A DNA stretch of 64,000 nucleotides from Paenibacillus rhizosphaerae. GTDB taxonomy: Bacteria > Bacillota > Bacilli > Paenibacillales > Paenibacillaceae. Positions 1 through 8,015 of this stretch are shown here, piece by piece; the stretch's first letter is position 1; each line of letters begins with the position of its first letter. Location: positions 1,364,001 to 1,428,000 of the forward strand of contig NZ_JACHXJ010000002.1 of the NCBI RefSeq assembly GCF_014192015.1. Direction: 5' to 3'. A model generated the notes under the pieces. That model was not told the origin of the DNA, searched no databases, and was given only the letters and a program-made list of their open reading frames with translations. Made by a program: the position numbers and the translations under genes.

Positions 1-107
1 ATCAAGCCGCCCGTGTAAGCCCGTGTTGTCAGTGAGAAGGTGATACTTACAATGAATACGATCAATCCCATACAGGCAAATATTTTCATGCGGACCGTCA
101 TCTTCAT
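1..107 (-). CDS. sensor histidine kinase, N-terminal start only (partial)
   Basis: The reverse strand begins an ORF with ATG at 107-105 that overlaps the response-regulator stop codon in an ATGA arrangement and stays open to the window edge. The visible 35 residues read as a short basic start (MKMTVRMKIFACMG) followed by a hydrophobic membrane segment (LIVFIVSITFSL), which is the usual beginning of a membrane-bound sensor kinase. The kinase assignment is inferred from its position immediately after an OmpR-type regulator and the translational coupling; no kinase motif is visible in this window. Confidence 0.6.
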   Translation of the reverse strand, partial: MKMTVRMKIFACMGLIVFIVSITFSLTTRAYTGGL

Positions 108-796
108 GAACGTTCACCGAATCGGTAACCGAAACCATATACCGTTTGAATATATCGAGGGTTGGCAGGATCGTCTCCCAGTTTGCGGCGAAGATTCCTT
201 ATATGGGAATCCATCGTTCTTTCGTATCCCATATACTCATCCTCCAAAGCAGCCTTTAACAATTGCAGACGGCTAAAGACAATGCCGGGACGACCCGCGA
301 GTGTGAACAGAACTTTGAATTCGGTAGGTGTCAATTGGATTTCCTGACCGTCTTTGAATACCTGACATTTGGCCTCGGAAATAATCAAGTTGTCTCTTTC
401 CAAGAACGTCGACTTGTCTTCAGGTCCGTGTAAGCGGCGAAGTAAAGCTCTGATGCGCGATGCAAGTTCGCGCAAGCTGAATGGTTTCGTTAAATAATCA
501 TCCGCGCCGATTTCGAGACCGACGATTTTATCTGATTCATCCGATCGGGCTGTGACCATAATAATGCCGCAAAGCGAGGTTTGCCTTATTTCGTGGCATA
601 CGTCGATTCCACTTTTCTCGGGGAGCATCCAATCCAGCACAACAAGATCAGGCCGTTCAGATCGGGCCATCCTAAGCGCTTCCTTGCCGGTACAGGCCGT
701 CAATATCTTAAACCCTTCACGTTGCAAGTAGGTCTGCATCTCCTCCAGCATGCCCGGTTCGTCCTCCACAAGCAACAATTTCGTTTCCATTCCCAT
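104..796 (-). CDS. OmpR/PhoB-family response regulator
   Basis: This is a DNA-binding response regulator of a two-component system, acting in the cytoplasm. Residues 1-115 form the receiver domain, with the acidic pair in LLVEDE, the phosphoacceptor Asp in VVLDWMLP, the conserved Thr/Ser in MVTARSD and the Lys in YLTKPF. The C-terminal half (about 130-228) is a winged-helix Trans_reg_C domain ending in RYIQTVYGFGYRF. The start was put at the ATG at 796 because AGGGGAGG lies 5 bases upstream; the ATG at 790 is an alternative, and a longer reading frame to 841 has no ribosome site. It is followed by a kinase gene with a 4-base overlap. The stimulus cannot be read from the sequence. Confidence 0.93.
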   Translation of the reverse strand: MGMETKLLLVEDEPGMLEEMQTYLQREGFKILTACTGKEALRMARSERPDLVVLDWMLPEKSGIDVCHEIRQTSLCGIIMVTARSDESDKIVGLEIGADDYLTKPFSLRELASRIRALLRRLHGPEDKSTFLERDNLIISEAKCQVFKDGQEIQLTPTEFKVLFTLAGRPGIVFSRLQLLKAALEDEYMGYERTMDSHIRNLRRKLGDDPANPRYIQTVYGFGYRFGERS

Positions 797-1202
797 CACA
801 TCCTCCCCTTTTAGTTTGCTTCGATTGCGAGTACATACCACTTACTGAAAATTATATCGTGATTAGGTAGGTTCTTAAAGAAATCCACACAAAAAGCAGA
901 AGATCTGCATAAGTTCTCGACATTTGTTGTGTAAGCTGGCTGTGAAAGGAGAGAAATAGCCGTGAAGAGCAAGTAGAACAATGAATCCGGTGAATCGGGT
1001 TATGAAACGTATTTCTTGAAAACGGAAGGAATGAATAGCGGATGGAATGCGATGTCGGTTGGGAAAACGTTATTTTAACTAAACCCTTTGAAAGGCAGGC
1101 TTACGTTTCGTTTCCGCAATGATTTTTTCACAGGTTTTGGTAATAAGCAAATCTTACTTGTTGATCCATGATGAAAAAAACAATAAAGAGGGGAATTAAC
1201 AA
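797..1202. other. intergenic region, no gene recognised
   Basis: About 400 bases between the divergent response regulator and the small membrane protein. It must carry both promoters. Only very short reading frames are present (for example a 26-codon frame from 1042) and none has a convincing ribosome site, so none is called. Confidence 0.5.
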
Positions 1203-1604
1203 ATGAAAATAAAGCTAGTTTCATTCGTAATACTTTCTGCATTACTCCTTGCTCCAACGATAGCCTCTGCTGAAGCAACCCACGGTAATGTCGTATACGG
1301 ATTTACCACCGGGCGGCTCTGGGCCACGTTGGACGCGGTCTTGGGGCTGATCAGCGCAGTTATCGGTGGGCTGTCTCTCGCCCGCTCTGTCCGCCGTATC
1401 GGCAACGGTGGGCGAAACGGGTCCATCGTGGCCATGGTGTTGGGGCTGATCGTCTTAGGTTACGCTGTGGTGCATTTGACCATATTCACTGGTGATTTCG
1501 GCACCGGTGCCGGGCGAGCTGGGGCTATCATTGCTATCGTGTTGGGGCTGACCGGCATGGCCCTTGCTGGGCTAACGTTTGCCCGCTCCCGCCGCGCCAG
1601 CTAA
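1203..1604 (+). CDS. small exported/membrane protein, DUF6223-like
   Basis: A 133-residue protein that starts with a signal-like segment (residues 1-23, ending ASAEA) and then has three hydrophobic stretches around residues 42-60, 75-95 and 108-127. It has an internal repeat: the first and last hydrophobic blocks both read as GL-glycine-rich segments followed by LARS or FARS and an arginine-rich end. This glycine-rich, LARSxR pattern fits the DUF6223 family of small membrane proteins. AGAGGGG lies 8 bases before the ATG. No function is known to me. The gene stands alone; a 46-residue frame follows 10 bases later and may be co-transcribed. Confidence 0.65.
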   Translation: MKIKLVSFVILSALLLAPTIASAEATHGNVVYGFTTGRLWATLDAVLGLISAVIGGLSLARSVRRIGNGGRNGSIVAMVLGLIVLGYAVVHLTIFTGDFGTGAGRAGAIIAIVLGLTGMALAGLTFARSRRAS

Positions 1605-1614
1605 CCTGACAATC

Positions 1615-1755
1615 ATGCCCTGTGAGAAGATCACCGATGAAAATGGGGTCAAACATGAGGAGAAGCTCACAAAAGAAGAACAGCATCGGTTCGAGCAGTT
1701 GGTTTCTAAGCTGGCACCATATTTCGAGAAGATAAACGAAAACGCCAGGCCGTAA
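1615..1755 (+). CDS. possible small hypothetical protein (46 aa)
   Basis: A charged 46-residue frame starting MPCEKITDENG and ending FEKINENARP, with a helix-forming middle (KLTKEEQHRFEQLV). It begins 10 bases after the DUF6223-like gene and is followed by a terminator-like sequence. There is no clear ribosome-binding site before the ATG, so it may instead be the tail of a decayed gene. No family is recognised. Confidence 0.3.
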   Translation: MPCEKITDENGVKHEEKLTKEEQHRFEQLVSKLAPYFEKINENARP

Positions 1756-1773
1756 GAAATTGAAAATGAAGCA

Positions 1774-1807
1774 GGGACCGGTCCAATGTGGATTAGGTCC
1801 TTTTTTT
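1774..1807 (+). terminator. weak intrinsic terminator
   Basis: A GGACC ... GGTCC stem with a loop of about 19 bases is followed by a run of seven T. It would end transcription from the two small genes upstream. The stem is short, so confidence is low. Confidence 0.4.
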
Positions 1808-1914
1808 CGATCAGATTGACCAACGAATAAAACAACTAATTACTACCCCGTATCCAACTCATTTATTACAACAATATTGTATGATAAACTGAAAAACACA
1901 AAATAATGTGTGAG

Positions 1915-2066
1915 TATTTCAATATAATTGAAATAAACCATTGACTTAGCCGGGAAAATGCCGATATACTCTCGATGTATTACAAATTCATTGTATGAAT
2001 GGAGGTGATAAGAAAACGGTATCACGGGAAGGTCAACAGGATCAGTCATCAATGAAAGCGCTTTAA
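1915..2066 (+). promoter_or_regulatory. promoter region of the GH43 gene with inverted repeat and cre-like site
   Basis: TTGACT at 1941-1946 and TATACT at 1965-1970, 18 bases apart, form a good SigA-type promoter. Directly upstream at 1915-1935 is a perfect inverted repeat, TATTTCAAT-ata-ATTGAAATA, well placed for an activator. In the leader at 2053-2066, TGAAAGCGCTTTAA contains the palindrome AAAGCGCTTT and resembles a CcpA cre site but lacks the terminal CA. The leader is about 115 bases long. Carbon-source control is inferred from these sites. Confidence 0.55.
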
Positions 2067-2091
2067 ATCAATCGATGAGGTGATAAGTTTG

Positions 2092-5000
2092 ATGTTGAGA
2101 CGTGGTATTGCGGTCATGCTGTGTGTGCTGCTCTTGTTTGCGCCTCAGGCGGCATTCGCCTATAAGAATCCGGCAACGCTGCCGGACGAATGGGGACAAT
2201 ATGGACTTGGCGACCCTTACGTATTGAAGTTTAACGGTACATATTATTTGTATGTGAGCACGAGAGATACCGATATCGGAGTCAAAGTGTGGAGCTCTCC
2301 AGACCTTGTCAACTGGAGCTATGGAGGATTGGCCGCAACCGATCCGGTTACGAAGGGAGCCTACGCTCCCGAAGTCGTTTATTGGAACGGATATTTCTAC
2401 ATGTATACTTCTCCTGCCGGCAATGGTCATTACGTGCTGCGCAGTGAGAGCCCGACCGGTCCGTTCACGGTGCAAACGGGCAATTTGGGTCATTCGATTG
2501 ATGGCAACGTCTTCATTGACGATGATGGCAAGTGGTATTTCTATCATGCGAACGGAGAGGGAATTCTCGCAGCGACAATGCCTACGCCGACGACGATCGG
2601 TAACAGCGTCAATACAGGCGCAAGTATGAACGGTTGGACGGAAGGTTCTACGTTGTTCAAACGGAACGGCGAATACTATATGACGTACACGGGTAACCAT
2701 GTATTCAGCAAAGGCTACCGGGTCGATTACGCGGTCAGCACAAACCCGCTCACGGGATTCGTACGTGATCCGGATAACCCTATTCTGATCAGTACGGAAG
2801 GTCCGACGGTCGGACTCGGCCATAATACGGTCGTCGTTGGCCCAAACCTGGATGCCCGCTATATCATCTACCATAATCTCGAAGGACCGGGCATTGTTGG
2901 ACCTCTTCGACATATGGGCATGGATCGGATCGTGTTCAACGGGGATAAAATGTCGGTGTTAGGACCGACGACAACTGAGCAGCCGGATCCGGAGATGCCG
3001 GATTTCGAAGACCGGTTCAACGGAGCGGAACTCGGCACGGCGTGGACGAATGCGGACAGTGGCAGCTGGAGCGTAGATTCCGGCCTTCTGCGGCAGCAAG
3101 CCGCCGGTACAAGCAAATTGATGACCACTTCTGCTACCGGAAGCAGCTATACAGCAGAATTTAACTTGCAGCTGGCTGAGTCCAGCGATACCGACAGCCC
3201 GCGGCTAGGGGTCGTATTCTCCTATAAAGGCGATAACGATTATGGCACAGCGCTGTTAGATCCGGCGAGCAATTCGCTGAAGACGCAGTTCCGGGTGAAC
3301 GGCTCCGATCTGGGATGGGTAGAGAGCCCGCTGCCGGAAGGGTACGATTATACGAAGCTGCACAATATCCGGGTTGAGAAAGCAGGAGATACGTTTAAGA
3401 TCTACGTCGACGGTATGCAGAAGCAGACGCGCAGCGTCATGCTTGGCGGAGGAAGCATCGGTTACATCACGGAGAACGCGAAGGCTGATTTCGGTTATGT
3501 CGCTTACAGCAACGATGTGAACGGAAGCAGCGATTTTGACGCCGCGAAACCGGTTCCGGGTCAAGTCGCGGCCGTTCATTACCTGTCAGGCGGCGAAGGG
3601 GTCGGGTATCACGACCAGACACCGGATACAATTGGCGGTTATCGCGGTGATGGCGTGGATACGGGAACAGCAGATGACAGCACCTCGCATATCACCGCTT
3701 TTGAGAAGGGCGAGTGGCTTCAGTACCGGCTGAACATCGCGGAAACAGGCAAATACGATATCGATCTTTCTTATGCGGATGCATCCCTGGGCAGCAAGGT
3801 GCAGCTCACTCTGGATGGTGGACAGCCGCTGGGAGAGTTTGAGCTGACAGCAGACACTGACGCTTCGGAAGGATGGCAAACAGCACAGCTGAATGCGGTA
3901 GACCTGCCGGCGGGTGAACATATTTTGAAAGTTGCTGTTAAATCGGGCACTCTCTCACTGGACAAGCTGTCGTTTCACCGACACATGGATGTTCCGGTTC
4001 TTTATGAGAACTTCGATGATGGCCAGGATGACGGCTGGCAGCGGTATGAAGGCTTCTGGAGCGTGAAGAGCGACATCGCCGAGGACGAGCAGCCTTATGA
4101 CGCTTATCATCCGATCCCGGGTACGATTGGAACGGTCCATTATATATCCGGCGGTGAAGGTGTCGGTTATCATGAGAATACACTCCAAAACATCGGCGGC
4201 CAGTACCGGGGAGATTCGGTCGACATTCGCTCCAATCCGGTCAACGGGGGTTACAACGTCGGCTGGAACCAGACGGGCGAATGGCTGAAGTTTAACATTG
4301 ACGTTGCGGAAGCCGGAACCTATAACGCAGAATTCAAAGTGGCTACTACGCTGGATGGAGGTCAGATCCGGCTTTGGCTGGACGATACGACAGATCTTAC
4401 CGGCATCGTGGACATTCCGAAGACCGGTGACTGGAACATTTGGAATGTGGTGCGCAAATCCGGTGTTACGCTGCCGGCAGGCAAGCATACGCTGAAGGCG
4501 GAGACGGTCCGCGGAGAATTTGATTTTGCAGATATAGCGCTGACAAGGACGGATCAGCCGATACCTGTACCCGGCGTCATCGAAGCCGAGCATTACAAGC
4601 CCGGCGGTGAAGGCATAGGCTACCATGATTTGACTCCTGCGAATATTGGCGGCAAATACCGCGAGGATCGCGTCGATATTCGATCCGCTGCATCCGGCGA
4701 TCAGATCGTAGGCTGGAATCAAACAGGCGAATGGCTGAAGTACAACATCCACGTCGCGGACGAGGGACTGTACGATCTCAACTTGTGGGCAGCTACGACG
4801 TTCACGGATGCACAAGTCCGGTTATGGCTGGATGACACGACTGATTTGACGGGCGTATTGGGCGTTCCTGCTTCCGGCGACTGGAATAAGTGGAAGTCGG
4901 TGACGAAGTCCGGTATTCAGCTACCTGCCGGCGATCATGAGCTGAAGGTCGAAATTGTCAAAGGCGAGTTTGACATGACGAGACTGTCGCTCACCCAATT

Positions 5001-6228
5001 CGATAAGCCGCATGTGCTGCCCGGATTTATCCAGGCTGCAGATTATAAGGCAGGCGGCGAAGGGACGGGCTACCATGATCTGACTCCCGCTAACATCGGT
5101 ACGGAATACCGGAATGATGCGGTCGACATCCGCCGAAATGCGGGCGGCAGCTACAATGTGGGGTGGAACGCTACCGGCGAATGGCTGGCCTACAACGTAG
5201 ATATTGCCAAGGCTGGCGTGTACAACGTCGATTTCGTGACCGCTACATCGATGGACGGTGCGAAAGTCCGGCTGTGGCTCGACGATGCAACCGATCTAAC
5301 CGGTGAAGTCGATATTCCGAATTCCGTCACCTGGGAGAACTGGGCGACAACAACGAAGCAAGGCATCTATCTCCCGGCGGGGGCACATACCTTGAAGGTC
5401 GAAACCGTGAAAGGTGAATTCGACTTCCAAGGAATACGGATTCATCAAAATCCGGTCGAAACGAAAGTTGCTCATACCGGCGAATATCAGGCAGCAGTCG
5501 GCAGCTTCGGGAAAACGTTGATCGGAGATGCCAATTGGTCGGATTACAGCGTGGAGTCCGATATCAAGCTGATTAGTGATACCGGTGACGGAGGTATTCT
5601 GTTCCGGGCAAGCAATCCGGCTAACGGCAAGGAACTGGATCAGAACAATGCGGATTTCGTGCAAGGATATGTCGCGTACCTGAACAAACAGGGCGTTCAT
5701 CTCGGCAAGTTAAATTACAGCTGGACCTATTTGACAGGGGTGCCGCTCGAGGTGAAGACAGGCGAATGGAAGCATGTGAAAGTCGTTGTGCAAGGTGCCC
5801 GCATTCTAGTGTATGTCGATGATATGAGCAAGCCGGTTATCGATTATACGGACCTTAGCGGCAGACCGTTTACACACGGCAAAGTCGGCATGCGGACGTT
5901 CATGAATGAAACGAGCTACGACAATTTTACAGTTCTCCCCGCCCCGATCAACGCTCCTGCCATCGGCAAGCTGCTGGATGGGTTTAGCTCAGCCGGACAG
6001 ATAGACGAGAAAATCCTGAAGCAGCTGGATAAGGAGCTTGAGCATGCAGCTGATGCGGTCAGTAAGAAGAAGCCGGACTGGAAGCAGGGGATCAAGCATC
6101 TGGAGAACTTGCTGAAGCAGCTGAATAATGAGCAGAAGCAGGAAGAGGTTTCGGATCAAGCAAAAACGACGCTCAATCGGAGCGTTAAGGCACTCATTGA
6201 GCTGTGGAGCGCAAATCTGGGCAAGTAG
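2092..6228 (+). CDS. secreted GH43 glycoside hydrolase with CBM6 modules and FIMAH-like C-terminus
   Basis: An exported 1378-residue hemicellulase-type enzyme, probably acting on arabinan or arabinoxylan. Residues 1-23 are a signal peptide ending AAFA. Residues about 28-305 are a GH43 five-bladed propeller: base Asp40 (GLGDPYV), Asp near 137 (SIDGNVF), acid Glu184 (WTEGSTLF) and a GHNTV histidine. Then follow a concanavalin-like domain (304-477), a CBM6 (487-632), the first strand block of a second concanavalin-like domain (639-662), three CBM6 repeats (about 676-818, 825-968, 975-1118, each with GGEGxGYH), the rest of that concanavalin-like domain (1123-1283) and a helical FIMAH-like tail (1289-1378). 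The ATG at 2092 is preferred over the GTG at 2080 because GAGGTGAT sits correctly for it. The gene is monocistronic. Exact substrate is not readable. Confidence 0.92.
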   Translation: MLRRGIAVMLCVLLLFAPQAAFAYKNPATLPDEWGQYGLGDPYVLKFNGTYYLYVSTRDTDIGVKVWSSPDLVNWSYGGLAATDPVTKGAYAPEVVYWNGYFYMYTSPAGNGHYVLRSESPTGPFTVQTGNLGHSIDGNVFIDDDGKWYFYHANGEGILAATMPTPTTIGNSVNTGASMNGWTEGSTLFKRNGEYYMTYTGNHVFSKGYRVDYAVSTNPLTGFVRDPDNPILISTEGPTVGLGHNTVVVGPNLDARYIIYHNLEGPGIVGPLRHMGMDRIVFNGDKMSVLGPTTTEQPDPEMPDFEDRFNGAELGTAWTNADSGSWSVDSGLLRQQAAGTSKLMTTSATGSSYTAEFNLQLAESSDTDSPRLGVVFSYKGDNDYGTALLDPASNSLKTQFRVNGSDLGWVESPLPEGYDYTKLHNIRVEKAGDTFKIYVDGMQKQTRSVMLGGGSIGYITENAKADFGYVAYSNDVNGSSDFDAAKPVPGQVAAVHYLSGGEGVGYHDQTPDTIGGYRGDGVDTGTADDSTSHITAFEKGEWLQYRLNIAETGKYDIDLSYADASLGSKVQLTLDGGQPLGEFELTADTDASEGWQTAQLNAVDLPAGEHILKVAVKSGTLSLDKLSFHRHMDVPVLYENFDDGQDDGWQRYEGFWSVKSDIAEDEQPYDAYHPIPGTIGTVHYISGGEGVGYHENTLQNIGGQYRGDSVDIRSNPVNGGYNVGWNQTGEWLKFNIDVAEAGTYNAEFKVATTLDGGQIRLWLDDTTDLTGIVDIPKTGDWNIWNVVRKSGVTLPAGKHTLKAETVRGEFDFADIALTRTDQPIPVPGVIEAEHYKPGGEGIGYHDLTPANIGGKYREDRVDIRSAASGDQIVGWNQTGEWLKYNIHVADEGLYDLNLWAATTFTDAQVRLWLDDTTDLTGVLGVPASGDWNKWKSVTKSGIQLPAGDHELKVEIVKGEFDMTRLSLTQFDKPHVLPGFIQAADYKAGGEGTGYHDLTPANIGTEYRNDAVDIRRNAGGSYNVGWNATGEWLAYNVDIAKAGVYNVDFVTATSMDGAKVRLWLDDATDLTGEVDIPNSVTWENWATTTKQGIYLPAGAHTLKVETVKGEFDFQGIRIHQNPVETKVAHTGEYQAAVGSFGKTLIGDANWSDYSVESDIKLISDTGDGGILFRASNPANGKELDQNNADFVQGYVAYLNKQGVHLGKLNYSWTYLTGVPLEVKTGEWKHVKVVVQGARILVYVDDMSKPVIDYTDLSGRPFTHGKVGMRTFMNETSYDNFTVLPAPINAPAIGKLLDGFSSAGQIDEKILKQLDKELEHAADAVSKKKPDWKQGIKHLENLLKQLNNEQKQEEVSDQAKTTLNRSVKALIELWSANLGK

Positions 6229-6255
6229 CCGGCCATATGGCGACTAACTAATAAG

Positions 6256-6297
6256 AACGTCCCGGCACCGAAGGAGCTTCGGTGCCGGGACGTTTTA
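6256..6297 (+). terminator. strong intrinsic terminator after GH43 gene
   Basis: A perfect 18-base stem (6256-6273 with 6277-6294) closes a GAG loop and is followed by TTACGTTATTTT. It ends the GH43 transcript. Confidence 0.9.
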
Positions 6298-6451
6298 CGT
6301 TATTTTATCAGAAATGATGTAGGTGCCGATTATCAATGGCGAAGTTGGCGATTAAATGATACTGCAAAATCAGGTAAGCGAAGTTAACGGGTAGGATTGC
6401 TCCATACAATTATAGAATACCTAATCGGATTTGATGTCAGGAGGACGGAAA

Positions 6452-7015
6452 ATGGAATTCATATTTATTCGGCACGGTCACGGAGAACATCTCAACGATT
6501 ATCCAAATCGGTTGAATACTCTGCATCCTGGTCTTACGGAGTACGGCAAATTTCAAGTAACGCAGCTGCGAAATGAAATGACAATTGATCCTGGTGATTT
6601 AGTTCTTGTAAGTCCAACTAAACGTACTATTGAGACGGCAACTATTATCACAAACGGTATGGACTTTATTATTTCTCCATTTGTTGGTCCGAGAATGTTT
6701 CCTCAGAACCCCGAACTTCCCTTTTTAGCATGTGATCATATTCTTTCAAAAGCTGAAATTACAAATCTGTACAGAGATACTGAAATTCTTGATTTCCATT
6801 TGGATTGCTGGAAAGAAGGGATCAATAGGATTGATCAAGATATTTTTGAAGGATATGCTGCACGGTTATTAGAGTGGATCGGGGAAAGCTATAAAAAAAT
6901 ATTCATGATTTCACATGATGGTACGATAACGCACTATCGGAAATTGCTTGGAGAAAAAGAACTGACCAGAAAAGATTTTCTCGGTGAAGCCGGGGTATAT
7001 CGGATGAATTTGTAG
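6452..7015 (+). CDS. histidine phosphatase family protein (phosphoglycerate mutase-like)
   Basis: A 187-residue cytoplasmic protein of the histidine phosphatase superfamily. The phosphohistidine motif is FIRHGHGEH near the start, the second arginine lies in SPTKRTIETA, and the late catalytic histidine is in MISHDGTITHY. It has the length of broad-specificity bacterial phosphatases of this fold. The start at 6452 has CAGGAGG 9 bases upstream; an upstream in-frame TTG at 6431 would swallow the ribosome site. The substrate is unknown and the neighbours give no clue. Confidence 0.85.
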   Translation: MEFIFIRHGHGEHLNDYPNRLNTLHPGLTEYGKFQVTQLRNEMTIDPGDLVLVSPTKRTIETATIITNGMDFIISPFVGPRMFPQNPELPFLACDHILSKAEITNLYRDTEILDFHLDCWKEGINRIDQDIFEGYAARLLEWIGESYKKIFMISHDGTITHYRKLLGEKELTRKDFLGEAGVYRMNL

Positions 7016-7174
7016 TCTGTTTGCCGCTAAGCTACTGGGAACTCGGCGGTGATCGTCAGCTTCATGATGCCAATGGGCAGTTTAAATTAGCAATCCATAA
7101 TAAACAGCTTGAACTGAAATGTTGTAAAGTGTAGTTAATGGTAAGGATACCACATGAACAAAGGAGAACTGACA

Positions 7175-7750
7175 ATGAGAAAACTGGTGCTATTTTTGCA
7201 TTCATCGCTTGACGGGTTTGTAGAAGGGCCAAACGGCGAAATGGACATCGGCTGGGTTTCCTACGATGCTGATTTGGAGAAACACGCGAAAGAAATTCTG
7301 AGTACTGCCGACACTGTCATTTGGGGACGTGGGACTTATCAGATGATGCACAGTTACTGGCCATCTGTGCCTTCGAACCCATCAGCTTCGCAGCATGAAC
7401 TGGATCATGCCGAGTGGATCGAAAAAACAAATAAAATTGTTTTCTCCACAACCCTGGAGAACGTCGAGTGGAACAATTCCAGACTGGTGAAAAATAATGT
7501 AAAAGAAGAGATCATGAACCTAAAACAGCAGCCAGGCGGAGATATGGTCATCCTCGGCAGTCCCAGGTTCGCGCACTACCTTATGGAGCTTGATTTAATT
7601 GATGAGTATAAGATCACGGTTTCTCCTGTCCTGATCGGCAGTGGGTTGCCCTTATTCCAAGGCCTCAAAGAGAAGGTCAATCTTAAACTTATCGAAAATA
7701 AAACTTTTGATTCTGGGGCCATTGGTCTCGATTACCAGGCGGTTAGATGA
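7175..7750 (+). CDS. dihydrofolate reductase family protein (RibD C-terminal domain)
   Basis: A 191-residue RibD_C/DHFR-fold protein: MRKLVLFLHSSLDGFVEGPNGE is the typical first strand and SLDG loop, WGRGTYQMM is the nucleotide-contact region, and GGDMVILGSPRFAHYLMELDLIDEY plus the LIGSGLPLF segment complete the NADPH-binding fold. AAAGGAG lies 8 bases before the ATG; a longer start at 7154 has none. Such stand-alone proteins are usually uncharacterised reductases and not true folate enzymes. It is the first of three relatives within 4 kb (see 10222 and 10526). Confidence 0.88.
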   Translation: MRKLVLFLHSSLDGFVEGPNGEMDIGWVSYDADLEKHAKEILSTADTVIWGRGTYQMMHSYWPSVPSNPSASQHELDHAEWIEKTNKIVFSTTLENVEWNNSRLVKNNVKEEIMNLKQQPGGDMVILGSPRFAHYLMELDLIDEYKITVSPVLIGSGLPLFQGLKEKVNLKLIENKTFDSGAIGLDYQAVR

Positions 7751-7810
7751 CATTGTTGTCGTAGATTAAGAGGACGTAGATGGATAGGATAGCTAATAGA
7801 TAACCGAAAT

Positions 7811-7864
7811 CCATAAAAAAACCGGCAGACGGGAATAAGGATCCCAACTGCCGGCTTTTTATGG
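7811..7864. terminator. bidirectional intrinsic terminator
   Basis: CCATAAAAAAACCGGCAG pairs with CTGCCGGCTTTTTATGG around a 19-base loop. With A and T runs on both sides it can serve the plus-strand RibD_C gene and the minus-strand solute-binding protein gene that converges on it. Confidence 0.85.
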
Positions 7865-8015
7865 AAAAATCTATCCAGGCCGCAGACGCCTGACGTTGAT
7901 TTCCCGTATTTCCTCAACGGTTTAAGCTGCTTCTTGCGCGGCACACTACCGGCGACCGCTCTCCACTACTTCCAGTGGGCGAACCGCGGCACCGGGCGGT
8001 GCGGGTGTGGTTATG

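Noticed and set aside
1042..1122. 26-codon frame upstream of the DUF6223-like gene
   Set aside because: No ribosome site and no recognisable sequence.
2068..2913. Long minus-strand frame inside the GH43 gene
   Set aside because: Codon-bias shadow of the GH43 coding sequence; similar antisense frames occur along all GC-rich genes here, including 57082-58035 opposite lacI.
7016..7135. Open frame after the histidine phosphatase (…LSYWELGGDRQLHDANGQFKLAIHN…)
   Set aside because: No start codon or ribosome site and no family recognised; it may be a gene remnant but cannot be supported.
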